Origin: Galbula dea | Lineage: Eukaryota; Chordata; Aves; Piciformes; Galbulidae | Direction of reading: 5' to 3' | Length of the DNA stretch: 64,000 nucleotides | Assembly (NCBI GenBank): GCA_013399015.1 | Contig: VWZX01005690.1 | Location: forward strand, 1,860,001-1,924,000 | Shown here: piece after piece, positions 21,501 through 27,802 of the stretch | How the letters are laid out: each line of letters starts with the position of its first letter | Numbering within the stretch: the first letter of the stretch is position 1 | Notes under the pieces: generated by a model | The model's database searches: none | What the model saw: only the letters and a program-made list of their open reading frames with translations | Told to the model about the DNA's origin: nothing | Position numbers and translations under genes: made by a program

Positions 21501-23657
21501 GGTGCTCCCAAGATTCAGAGCAAATGCACCATAACATTTGCTGTCAGCTCAATTCAGGCAGTGCTTCAGTCAAGGATAAGGACTCCGTTTATGTTAAGGT
21601 TGGTGACATGAACTTGGCAGGCACTGAACAACTTGCTGCTGTCAAGCTGGGCCAGCATTTTCTTCCAATACTCACTTGAAATGAAAAGGTGATTCCATGT
21701 TGTCTGACTCCTCCTAGTCCTTTAATAAATCCTTTATGAATTGTTTCTCAGTCTTTTTAAAATAGGGTAGGGTCCTTCAGAGAAAAATACTGTTAGCATT
21801 CAAGGAAGACTGTGCAAGGTCATAGTATGAACAGGTTGAAGTTGTGTCCTGGTAACTTAGTTGCCCCTCTTACCATCTGAGAGGCTTCCCAGGCAAAGGT
21901 AATGTCAGTGTCAGGGCTGCATCTCTCCAGAGGTGATGTGATAGAATTGAGTGCAATAATGAAAATGTAACCATTTCAGAAGTAAGCCTTGGTCAGTTGT
22001 ACAGGAAAATGCCTCTGGCCTGGTGGTGCATTTGTAACCCATTCTATGATGCAGGTTATAAATCAAGATGATATGGAAAAGGGACAAAGGAAAATGGAGA
22101 ATGCAGCAGTATTGCTTAAACAGGAGGTTGAAGATGAAATTCCAATGAAGTTTAGCTCTTCAAGCCCACCTGCTCCAGAACCCTTGGAAGATTTGGAAGC
22201 ATCTCCTGAAGTATGGGGCAGTCTGCAGTGCAGGTTGGGTAACTCAGAGGAGACTGGGCAGTTAGCTGCTGACAGAAGACCTCTCGCATCAGAAGAGAAG
22301 TTGAATTTTTCTCAAGTCTTCTTAAGGGTAAAAAGCTTCCACAAAGTAGCTGCTGCCTGTGCTCCAGCTGAGCATGTCACTCTTGGTGCCTTAGCCATAA
22401 CACTCAGTTGCTGCACGTGCTTTTGTTTCCAAAGGATGAAAAGTGGCGTGGAGAGGCTCTCCGAGAGAACCTGCAGCATCATGAAGATCAGCTGAAGGTG
22501 GCACATCTCATCCCAGTCACACCAATACATCCACTGGGTCCTTCTAGAAATCACCTCACAGCCAGGGACCAGCTCTGGCCTCTCCACTCTGTACAAAATG
22601 ACTAGTGACAGGGTAGCACTGGGTGGGAGCAGTAGAAGAAAGCCTAGCAACTGCATGCTCTGACAAGAGGAGTCATTTTAATTAATGGTTAATTGGATTT
22701 TTGAGCATTCCAAGAAGATTCTCTCTTTTAACATCATACCGTGGTATATTAGCAACATGAGGATTACAGTTCAGGAGCACCTGTGATAACTTACAGTACA
22801 GGTGATGGCCAAATTCAGTTAGAATATACCTGTTGTTCTCTCTTCAGACAGTTCCTGATCAAGGCCATAGGAGTGGAGCTTGTTTCTGACTTGGGAGGAG
22901 AACTACTTAGAAATGATTCCCAAACCCATTGCCGTCTGCTTGTGGTTTGAGACTTCTAACATCACATCCCTTATGGCTTGACTTTAAGGGTGTCAGACTT
23001 CAAATATAGTCTTGAAAATTACACTAGCTGGGTGTAATTAGAAACAATGATTTATTTAGGCTTGGCTCCAGCAGTGCCTGTCCAAGAAAGCAGAAGTATT
23101 ACTCAGAGGAAAACAGCAAAGGGAAAGTACCCTGCACAGCTTGAAGCAACAGGTGGATGCGCTGGATGACCTCATCAGCATCACTTCTTCATATCCACCC
23201 TTTCTAGCCAGAAGCTCAAGTCTAACATCTCTTCATGATGCTCTGAGTTTATCAAGAACACAGGTGATGCTTTGCTGTGTACAGGAATTCTGGGTTTGAA
23301 GGTTGTAATGATTTTTAGCTCGCTGATAGTTACTGCAGCCATTTTGCTCAGCGTCTCAGAGGCATAGCAAGGCTTTTCTGGAGGTGGTCGTACCATACAC
23401 TTAGTTACTCTGGGAATAGCTAGCATGGGAAGAAGGTGCAGGTTCTCAAAGGGTTTGTGTTTGGTTTTGTGTTTTTACTTTGTCATACCTTTTATTCTTG
23501 AAAATGTAGATTTTTTTCTTTGTTTTTGAAAGATAAATGTGTCTCTGTTAATCGAAGATAATAGCTTATTACTTAAACTCACTTGTCTTGCTTCTCCTAG
23601 GCAGCTCTGATGCGACTCCTGCATGTCCCCAGCAGCCCAGCCGTGGTGCCACGGTGA
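336..23657 (+). CDS. CNTRL: Centriolin (CEP110), 5'-partial, 33 exons visible
   Basis: Centriolin is a very large coiled-coil protein of the mother-centriole subdistal appendages and the midbody ring, needed for abscission; its C-terminal half targets the centrosome. Exons were placed by GT/AG borders and continuous reading frame: exons 1-32 total 5,454 nt, exactly 1,818 codons. The product is almost all heptad-rich coiled coil rich in E/K/Q/L, interrupted at codons about 640-825 by a Cys-rich then Pro-rich segment containing PPFVPPPG and GVLHCNVPEHH. Further recognisable blocks are HHEDIVGEIECIEKTLLKRR and EEKLNFSQV…WRGEALRE. I match these to human centriolin from memory (2,325 aa), so roughly 480-500 N-terminal residues, including the leucine-rich repeats, lie upstream. 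No frameshift or internal stop occurs in exons 1-32. The stop at 23655-23657 is one of two possible endings. Identity is very secure; the exact C-terminus is not. Confidence 0.95.
1240..1596 (+). promoter_or_regulatory. Intronic GC/CpG-rich patch with a candidate alternative first exon
   Basis: Within the AT-rich intron between exons 1 and 2, about 1,255-1,475 turns abruptly GC-rich with many CpGs (for example gcgccggcggggg and ccgcgggcagcggcgg). About 120 nt further on, an ATG at 1528 opens 23 codons that run in phase 0 to a good donor, gct|GTAAGT, at 1597. This would join in frame to the phase-0 exon at 2633. The ATG context is weak, and a short out-of-frame uORF lies at 1476-1523. Promoter function is inference from composition. 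Confidence 0.35.
2633..2786 (+). CDS. CNTRL: CNTRL exon 2 of window
   Basis: 154 nt, phase 0 to 1, codons 63-114. Acceptor taatttacag, donor GTAAAT. Begins AHMKAQKLSKEQQ and carries SRIAKETEEIKDLEQQL, a block I recall as nearly identical in human centriolin. Confidence 0.93.
3060..3150 (+). mobile_element. CR1 LINE 3'-end fragment
   Basis: Intronic fragment containing ggttggactagatgacct, then tggtcctttccaacct and ending attctgtgattctctga, the typical 3' terminus of avian CR1 elements in + orientation. It is a 5'-truncated copy with no coding capacity. Confidence 0.85.
3549..3769 (+). CDS. CNTRL: CNTRL exon 3 of window
   Basis: 221 nt, phase 1 to 0, codons 114-187. Acceptor tttctgcag, donor GTAAGG. 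Gly at the junction is split g|gt. Carries IATNEALKRDLES…GLQEYLESIK and ends ENMRK; coiled coil. Confidence 0.93.
4403..4579 (+). CDS. CNTRL: CNTRL exon 4 of window
   Basis: 177 nt, phase 0/0, codons 188-246. The open frame runs upstream of the exon, so the start was set at aaattccag|GAA because homology to human centriolin begins at EMAMLEGALQEQ. Contains ISAYEAELEAQL. Donor GTAAGA. Confidence 0.92.
5126..5260 (+). CDS. CNTRL: CNTRL exon 5 of window
   Basis: 135 nt, phase 0/0, codons 247-291. Acceptor gtttatag, donor cag|GTGAAG. Encodes SALQAELEKERQALENAL, one of the most conserved stretches with human as recalled. Confidence 0.93.
5866..5999 (+). CDS. CNTRL: CNTRL exon 6 of window
   Basis: 134 nt, phase 0 to 2, codons 292-336. 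A T-rich tract then ttttttag precedes GDNNLLKQQLKDLQNQL; also contains HPEEVLTRINELRQKL. Donor GTGAGT; the split codon ca|g is Gln. Confidence 0.93.
6436..6643 (+). CDS. CNTRL: CNTRL exon 7 of window, two possible donors
   Basis: 208 nt, phase 2 to 0, codons 336-405. Carries SADVLEKSLANLQKEFNDIL. Two in-frame donors are 27 nt apart: cag|GTATGT after 6616 and aga|GTAAGA after 6643. The distal one adds nine residues (VCIKTKKAR) that fill the gap against human centriolin (a nine-residue stretch starting AC and ending AR), so it was chosen as the main donor. Confidence 0.88.
7553..7732 (+). CDS. CNTRL: CNTRL exon 8 of window
   Basis: 180 nt, phase 0/0, codons 406-465. Acceptor ttcacttccag, donor aag|GTAGGA. 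Contains KIKNMEEIQGLANQQLQEAHEEKE, quoted here in part: the MEEIQGL block is diagnostic. Confidence 0.92.
8032..8211 (+). CDS. CNTRL: CNTRL exon 9 of window
   Basis: 180 nt, phase 0/0, codons 466-525, the same length as the preceding exon. Acceptor ctggtttcag, donor gag|GTAAAG. Carries TSDKLATTELLIAK and LKGLHGTVLRINRERAE. Confidence 0.93.
8471..9121 (-). mobile_element. CR1 LINE, 5'-truncated, with assembly gap inside
   Basis: The left edge, gaatcatagaatggctcagg, is the reverse complement of a CR1 3' end. Reading leftward from about 9121, the - strand encodes the end of the CR1 reverse-transcriptase ORF: FADNSKLSGVVDMPQG, then DLDRLEKWACENQMKFN, KCKVLHLG, AEKDLGVMIDEKLDMSRQC, and RGMTSRSKEVILPLYSAL, where the gap cuts it. 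The insertion lies in the CNTRL intron in antisense orientation. Its right boundary is judged from where CR1 similarity fades (around aataaagacat), only about 45 nt before the next exon. Confidence 0.93.
8528..8707. other. Assembly gap (180 N)
   Basis: A run of 180 unknown bases entirely inside the CR1 copy, between its 3' terminus and the end of its RT ORF. The true length may differ. Confidence 0.99.
9166..9282 (+). CDS. CNTRL: CNTRL exon 10 of window
   Basis: 117 nt, phase 0/0, codons 526-564. Acceptor cttccatttcag; donor caa|GTAGGT. Encodes EAEEAKDICATAA and RAEAEIELLQQLLKEKEEQ. An upstream in-frame AG (start 9154) would add LPFQ, but its pyrimidine tract is poor. Human has about three extra residues here, so the 5' edge is slightly uncertain. 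Confidence 0.88.
9715..9859 (+). CDS. CNTRL: CNTRL exon 11 of window
   Basis: 145 nt, phase 0 to 1, codons 565-613. The acceptor (ttttgaatag) is weak. Begins FEHEMEKAGEKT and contains VIEKLHEAVEQQ. Donor gcag|GTAAGC. Confidence 0.9.
10624..10763 (+). CDS. CNTRL: CNTRL exon 12 of window
   Basis: 140 nt, phase 1 to 0, codons 613-659. Acceptor aatttacag, donor cag|GTCAGA. Ends the first long coil: SYQNDYITSVVDPLK then RGYWYYMPSSQ, matching the conserved RGYWYFMP block of human centriolin. Confidence 0.94.
11234..11420 (+). CDS. CNTRL: CNTRL exon 13 of window, cysteine-rich linker
   Basis: 187 nt, phase 0 to 1, codons 660-722. Acceptor ttctttag; donor aaag|GTAAAG. Not coiled coil. After STKDSGI come six Cys spaced CX2CX3CX5CX5CX10C with two His, then the conserved WVYSP motif. 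The human segment at this place, as I recall it, is Lys/Pro/Gln-rich without Cys. Confidence 0.92.
11652..11962 (+). CDS. CNTRL: CNTRL exon 14 of window, proline-rich
   Basis: 311 nt, phase 1 to 0, codons 722-825, the longest exon here. Acceptor tcttttgaag, donor ctg|GTAAGA. Acidic start (EDSEGNE), then EEPPFVPPPG and three degenerate repeats of the type V-V/I-Y/C-G-P-P/L-P (VVYGPPP, VICGPPP, VVYGPLPP), ending in GVLHCNVPEHHDL. The segment separates the two long coiled-coil regions. Confidence 0.94.
12286..12494 (+). CDS. CNTRL: CNTRL exon 15 of window
   Basis: 209 nt, phase 0 to 2, codons 826-895. Acceptor cctgtatgtag, donor caa|GTAAGA. Coiled coil resumes with VSRLEDTVCYLKSRK; C-terminal end very basic (QKQKKRK). 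Confidence 0.92.
12672..12864 (+). CDS. CNTRL: CNTRL exon 16 of window
   Basis: 193 nt, phase 2 to 0, codons 895-959. Acceptor tgccatttag, donor aaa|GTAAGT. Holds KHHEDIVGEIECIEKTLLKRR and ELREADRLLSEAE, the strongest conserved block with human centriolin. Confidence 0.95.
13232..13362 (+). CDS. CNTRL: CNTRL exon 17 of window
   Basis: 131 nt, phase 0 to 2, codons 960-1003. Acceptor tttttgctccag, donor ttcag|GTACAC. Contains AKELERKAQEMATELVKA. Confidence 0.92.
13488..13628 (+). CDS. CNTRL: CNTRL exon 18 of window
   Basis: 141 nt, phase 2/2, codons 1003-1050, after an intron of only 125 nt. Acceptor cttctgtag, donor aag|GTAAGT. Contains RDLEQRKREQE and LKKINKMIAARDSEF. Confidence 0.92.
13740..13866 (+). 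CDS. CNTRL: CNTRL exon 19 of window
   Basis: 127 nt, phase 2 to 0, codons 1050-1092, after a 111-nt intron. Acceptor cactatcag, donor cag|GTAAGG. Contains LQKLQGDIKVAESNEKHHLQI. Confidence 0.92.
14357..14521 (+). CDS. CNTRL: CNTRL exon 20 of window
   Basis: 165 nt, phase 0/0, codons 1093-1147. Acceptor ctgcattgcag. The frame stays open past the exon; the donor aga|GTAACT after HQIR was chosen because human centriolin continues there with the next exon's sequence. Confidence 0.9.
15293..15452 (+). CDS. CNTRL: CNTRL exon 21 of window
   Basis: 160 nt, phase 0 to 1, codons 1148-1201. Acceptor gtttccacag, donor atag|GTATGT. Contains LKQLLEELNAENKKLDVQI and KEEENLQGILGQISKHK. Confidence 0.93.
16151..16266 (+). 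CDS. CNTRL: CNTRL exon 22 of window
   Basis: 116 nt, phase 1 to 0, codons 1201-1239. Acceptor cacttttctag, donor gaa|GTAAGT. Contains VLEMLELENNEHQ and LKLQHDQKVNELEK. Confidence 0.93.
16997..17214 (+). CDS. CNTRL: CNTRL exon 23 of window
   Basis: 218 nt, phase 0 to 2, codons 1240-1312. Acceptor ttctttcatag, donor aag|GTAGGG. Begins EKLKLENIQKLFQCQKGE; long coil, more diverged than its neighbours. Confidence 0.92.
17610..17767 (+). CDS. CNTRL: CNTRL exon 24 of window
   Basis: 158 nt, phase 2 to 1, codons 1312-1365. Acceptor cacattttag, donor caag|GTAAAG. Contains VEKMESDVKKLQEEVDVLN and KKSLHGDII. Confidence 0.92.
18030..18103 (+). CDS. CNTRL: CNTRL exon 25 of window
   Basis: 74 nt, phase 1 to 0, codons 1365-1389, too short to stand out as an open frame. 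Acceptor cctttctag, donor cag|GTTAGT. Encodes GKKEELETLKGELN and ends QQVEQ. Confidence 0.88.
18783..18971 (+). CDS. CNTRL: CNTRL exon 26 of window
   Basis: 189 nt, phase 0/0, codons 1390-1452. Acceptor tatattgcag, donor gtg|GTAATG. Encodes DLKNTTRHRDELLREQ and a strongly charged helix (KKREKQLQELQKEIEEKE). Confidence 0.92.
19850..20075 (+). CDS. CNTRL: CNTRL exon 27 of window
   Basis: 226 nt, phase 0 to 1, codons 1453-1528. Acceptor gttttggcag, donor acca|GTAAGT. Contains VKEQKILLENELTNQEKKLEQ and KVRLAEENLRKLEKGE. Confidence 0.92.
20379..20584 (+). CDS. CNTRL: CNTRL exon 28 of window
   Basis: 206 nt, phase 1 to 0, codons 1528-1596. Acceptor taattacag, donor cag|GTAAGT. Contains DELSEKESQLQLKNSK and MERKKAEKHILSLKEAMKMQ. 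Confidence 0.93.
20881..21006 (+). CDS. CNTRL: CNTRL exon 29 of window
   Basis: 126 nt, phase 0/0, codons 1597-1638. Acceptor cattttcctag. Two in-frame donors: cccag|GTATCC after 21006 and acag|GTGGGT after 21030. The first makes the join to exon 30 collinear with human, without insertion (…DYMGLQPQ then VINQDDME), so it is preferred. This is one of the less conserved exons, with an unusual basic run (SKHKRARHLWKD). Confidence 0.82.
22055..22327 (+). CDS. CNTRL: CNTRL exon 30 of window
   Basis: 273 nt, phase 0/0, codons 1639-1729. Acceptor ctatgatgcag, donor agg|GTAAAA. The coil ends with LLKQEVEDEI; an acidic, Ser/Pro-rich linker follows (SSSSPPAPEPLEDLEASPE), then the conserved EEKLNFSQV. 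Confidence 0.92.
22435..22497 (+). CDS. CNTRL: CNTRL exon 31 of window
   Basis: 63 nt, phase 0/0, codons 1730-1750, after a 107-nt intron. Acceptor gtttccaaag, donor aag|GTGGCA. Encodes WRGEALRENLQHHEDQLK, almost the human motif WRGEALREKL. Confidence 0.9.
23060..23263 (+). CDS. CNTRL: CNTRL exon 32 of window
   Basis: 204 nt, phase 0/0, codons 1751-1818. Acceptor gatttatttag, donor cag|GTGATG. Contains CLSKKAEVLLRGKQQ and LHSLKQQVDALDDLI, then a Ser-rich tail (ARSSSLTSLHDALSLS). Confidence 0.92.
23601..23657 (+). CDS. CNTRL: CNTRL exon 33, one possible C-terminus
   Basis: Acceptor cttctcctag, a strong site. Entered in phase 0 from exon 32 it gives 18 residues (AALMRLLHVPSSPAVVPR) and a TGA at 23655-23657. 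In another frame (codons from 23603) the exon stays open to 23720 with a coil-like tail, and could then splice from gaag|GTTGAG to 24072. Human centriolin also ends shortly after the equivalent junction, which favours the short form. Confidence 0.5.
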   Translation, partial: AALMRLLHVPSSPAVVPR

Positions 23658-24071
23658 AGCCCAGAGGTGAAGTGACATCAGCCCAGCTGGAACTTCACCG
23701 ACTCAAAGAGCATTCTGAAGGTTGAGGCTTGCAGGTTGTAGCTGGCAGTAGCCTAAGGGGCAAGTGGGGATTCTTACAGACATTCTTCCTTCCTGGTGAA
23801 AGCATTCCTGTGGTTGGTGTCCTGGCATTCGATGCTGTTTGGGCTCTCAGATGTGTATTTTCAAAGAAATTGCTAGTCAGAGCTGCCTCCTGTGACACAG
23901 AGCAGTTACTGCTGCGTTGACCAACTTGAATGTCAAGCTGCTGCCGTCCTTCATCTTTCAGTCACACTGTTCTGGTTTTAATGGGTGTATAACCCAGCAC
24001 CTAGACTATCCAGTTACAACTAAGTAACAGTACTGGCCTGGTATTTAATTGTTGTTCTTGAATGATTTCAG

Positions 24072-24717
24072 TTAAAAATACATTGCTTCAAGAGCTGCTA
24101 TGCATTAGAAGAAAAGCTTCAAGCACATCTACAGCAGCTGCTGGGAAGCTGCCAGTCCCCAGGGGTTGGTCTGTCAGGACAGGTGAAGCCTCTGCACAGC
24201 TCTGCCTGGTGCCTGTCCCACACAAGAGTCAGAACAGGCCCTGCCATGGGAACTTCCCTCATCATGGGGCAAACCACTCACCTTAGCTCTTCCAGGCATC
24301 TCCCAGTCTGCACATGCTCCCCAGACATGTGCCATCAGTTACCACCTTTTGAAGACATCTACCTCACTTCTGTGCAAGCCCTTTCAACAGTGGTGGTTGC
24401 CACCCTGACACACAGCTGGCTGCAGGGCCTGCTCTCAACTGTGAAGTCTTAGTACAACTGAATAACTGAGCTTTATTTTGTACTGGTTGGTTTTTTTGTA
24501 TGACTGAATAACTGAGCCTTATGTATCATATGTGTATCTAAAAACCTATTTCAAATGTAGTTTACATTTGTACAAAGCAACTCCCCTTTCAGTGTAGGTA
24601 ACTTTAAAGAACACTTAACAAGGACAGTTGTCCATTTACCTGTTGTCAAACATGTGAATGTTTTAAATACAATTATTTTTGAGTACTTCCTTAAAATAAA
24701 CTTTGGGGATTGATGTT
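24072..24717 (+). other. CNTRL: Probable CNTRL terminal exon / 3' UTR
   Basis: A possible acceptor, gaatgatttcag, precedes 24072, and AATAAA ends at 24700, so this stretch is at least transcribed 3' sequence. If spliced from 23720 in the alternative frame it would encode VKNTLLQELLCIRRKA and run to a TAG near 24286. Otherwise it is untranslated. Confidence 0.5.
24695..24700 (+). promoter_or_regulatory. CNTRL: CNTRL polyadenylation signal AATAAA
   Basis: A canonical hexamer about 1 kb after the short-form stop, followed by a TG/T-rich stretch (gattgatgtttgctttta) suited to a downstream element. Cleavage is expected around 24,715. Confidence 0.75.
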
Positions 24718-25640
24718 TGCTTTTATCCATGGTTGGTTAGTTGTGTTATGTTTTCTTTTCACGTTGCTCTCAAGGACACTGGTGCTGGCACTGCAGTGCT
24801 GGCTCAGCCCTGGCTGAGGACAGCAGCACACTGACTCCTCTGGATCCTAGTTGCGGGAAATGAAACTTAACAACTGTATACACACCAATATTGGACAACT
24901 GTTCCTGGCTACTGTCTGTGATCACTGTTCTGAAGCATGTGGCAGTGGTTAAGAGTTCTGTAACAAACTTACAAGCAAATTTCTCTGAATTAGTGTAAAA
25001 ACCTTTGTAAAGCCTTGAGGCAGCAGAACAAGTCACCACCAATACATTACCTCCATGGAGAACAGGCCTGTCCTAAATAGTATTTTTTCACTCTCCAGCA
25101 GGAAACTTGTGCACTGTTTCACAGCCCTCTCTACCCTTTCCATCTTGGCAGACTCCAAAATCGTTCTTGGTCAGACCTTCTCTCATCCACATTATTAATG
25201 TAAGTCTTTTCTGGGCAGCAGGTGTCATAACTATGTTGCATTTCACTAAGCGTAACCCATGCTACTCAGCCCTAGCCCCTTACATCTTCTGGACCAGTTC
25301 TGGGCTCTAGAAGAGCCTGGCAGCCTCCTCTTGTGAGCACCTTGTGAGGATTTTACAACTTAAGGTCCATGGTAGAGGTTAAACACAATCAGTTAAAGCA
25401 CAAATACCACCACTCCACCCACTTCTCACATAATCTTGGGGACTGCTCCCAGTCCTCTCCCACTAGCTGAAGAAACAGAGGCCTGACTGCAGGCAGCAGC
25501 ACCTGCCTGGCAGCTGCTAAACAGCCTTAGACCTTAGAAGCAAAGAACAGAAGCCCCTCTGGAAGAGCTCCAAGGAAGGAGTCCGCTCAGAAGTCCCACC
25601 ATATGCAGAGAGGGACCAGAGCAAACAAGGCAAGGCACTG
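24718..25640. other. Intergenic spacer between convergent CNTRL and RAB14
   Basis: About 0.9 kb of unique-looking sequence between the two poly(A) sites. I see no exon, repeat or RNA gene in it. Confidence 0.6.
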
Positions 25641-27624
25641 GAGTTTATCTAGATACAGGTACTTTATTTACAAATATTTAGATTAATAGCATTGTTACAT
25701 CAAATGAGGAGTACAGCAGTCCAAACAGATCCTTTCTGTGACAGAAACAATAAGACCTACTGTAACTTACTCTGGGAGTACAGGTATTGCACCTCAACAA
25801 GCTGTAGTCATTAGAACATTGACTTCATGTCAGCAGCAGGTCGTGGTCCCTGGGCAAATCCTTTGTGGTGCAGCCTTGGTTTAAGCAGGATGCATTAGTT
25901 GTAGATCCTGAACATATTCATCTACTTAAGAATATTAGTTAAAAAAAAAAAAAAGGACTAACCAGACAAAACAAAGGGACAGTGCACAAATTACCCAAAT
26001 CCTATTGTCTGCACATTCCAGTTTTGGCTTGTATTTAACATTGACTGTACAATACTCTGGTACCACTGTTTACTTATAAGTCTGAACATTGTAGAGTTTT
26101 AGTGTCTAGTGAGGGATTTTAAGACTACTTTGTATTTGGAACACCACAGTAAGACTAAAGTTGGACATCTGATTGTGGTTCGGCACTCACCCCCTTCCAT
26201 TTTTAAACCATTTGTGGTGTTTTCCAAGCGAAGCTCCACACAAGATAGAGCAGCACTGCTCATAGAGCCGCACATCCCCTCTGACACCACCACAAACCCC
26301 AGGTGCAGCTCAGGAACACCCACATGTGCATGGTCACCAGTCACCACTCAGAACCTTCCCCTTCACACCAGCACTACAGGCTGTGTCACCCACGTGGGAT
26401 GTACTTGAAGGCTTGATGAAAGAGTTCCAAGTCCTAAAAGAACCCCTCAGAGGGGACTGTTAAATACAAGAGTAGTTAAAAATCCCCAGAAAGCACAGGC
26501 CTTGTTCTGACTGTCCAGTTCAGCCTCTGACCATTCAAAAAGTTATTAAAGGTATAAAAGCATAAGATGTGCAAGAGAACAGCCTTTGTATAGGATGCAA
26601 GGCAGGTGATGAAGCCCAACAATGCAAAACGCTCACCGAAGGGAGAAGCAGGTTAGCACACTGCTGATTGCACAGCACGGGTTAATAAACCGGTGGAGGA
26701 ACACCACAGGGCAAAGATGAAGGACAGACTCCACTAGTGTTAATTTCTGCAGTGGGATTAGAGCTCCCCCAGCACAATGTCCACTGTTGACACCAAGCAG
26801 TTAAGCCTATGTTAGTGATCTGCAGTCACATTGATTTCTGTACTACAGGGGCAGTGTGGTCACACATAGGTCATACTGTACAAACTGGTATTTCCTTATA
26901 CACTGTTCTAATGCCAGTAATCATTTTCTTCATTAAAATCATATACACAGGATGTATTTAACTGTTAGCTCAGTTCCTTCAAATTTTATACATATTTACG
27001 TTCTGTTAACAAATGTAAAGGATAAAAGTGGCAAAAATAATGACATAAAGCTATGAGCACAAGAATGAACGGATCGTTTCCCTGTGCAAGTTGTACACTC
27101 CTGCGCCAGCCCACCCCGACCCCCCCAGACACACACCACAGGGAATTCTTCCAACAAAAGCACATTGTTACAGAGCCCCTTGCTACCATCAGAATTCATT
27201 TCACAGCAAAAAAAAAAACCCCTTATCCTTTACTATGGACAGCTCAAAAACAGTTAGAGGTGGGGAAGAAAGGCCAAAGAACCATAAAATTAAACCGTAC
27301 AAGACAAAGCCCTGCGAAAGTGAAAAATCATGAGTCCAGCATCAGTGCTCAGTTTAAATTAGGTATTGGTGACACTATCACAAGGACAATCAAGGAAAAA
27401 GAAAAAACTTCTAGATTTACCATGCAGGAGAGGTTTTATTACTCTACTTGCCTTTGATAACCTGATTACATCTAAAGTTGTTTAGCAGTTTAGTACTGTG
27501 TTAAACTTGTCTCAAGAGTTTTAATTCAACCCAGTAAGATGTACAGAAGACAGGGAAGCAGTCAAAAGCACTGCTTCCAGCAGACAGGTGAAAGGTCAGA
27601 AATGGAGCCATGAAACAGAGGTCA
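25640..27624 (-). other. RAB14: RAB14 3' UTR
   Basis: Non-coding sequence between the RAB14 stop and an AATAAA on the - strand (25663-25668). A homopolymer run (14 A on the + strand) lies near 25,941. The length of about 2 kb is plausible, since mammalian RAB14 also has a long 3' UTR. Other TTTATT-type hexamers inside could give shorter forms. Confidence 0.7.
25663..25668 (-). promoter_or_regulatory. RAB14: RAB14 polyadenylation signal AATAAA
   Basis: The + strand tttatt reads aataaa on the - strand, in the context tgtaaataaagtacc. It is the most distal signal before the spacer, so it is taken as the main 3' end. Confidence 0.6.
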
Positions 27625-27802
27625 CTAGCAGCCACAGCCTTCTCTCTGGGGCTGGGGTTCGCTGGTTAGCCGCCCCCCCTGCGGAGCTGACGGTTTGTGC
27701 TGTACACCTGACTCTGCAGCATTCAGATCCAGGCTTCCGTCTTGGATGTTCTGGTAGATTTTCTTGGCAGCCTCCAGGAAGGCATCCTCAACGTTCTCTC
27801 CA
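27625..27802 (-). CDS. RAB14: RAB14 last coding exon
   Basis: 178 nt coding. Acceptor (- strand) ctcttcgtag. Encodes [17 protein letters not shown] and the hypervariable tail to GCGC and TAG; dual-cysteine CXC prenylation motif. Confidence 0.97.
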
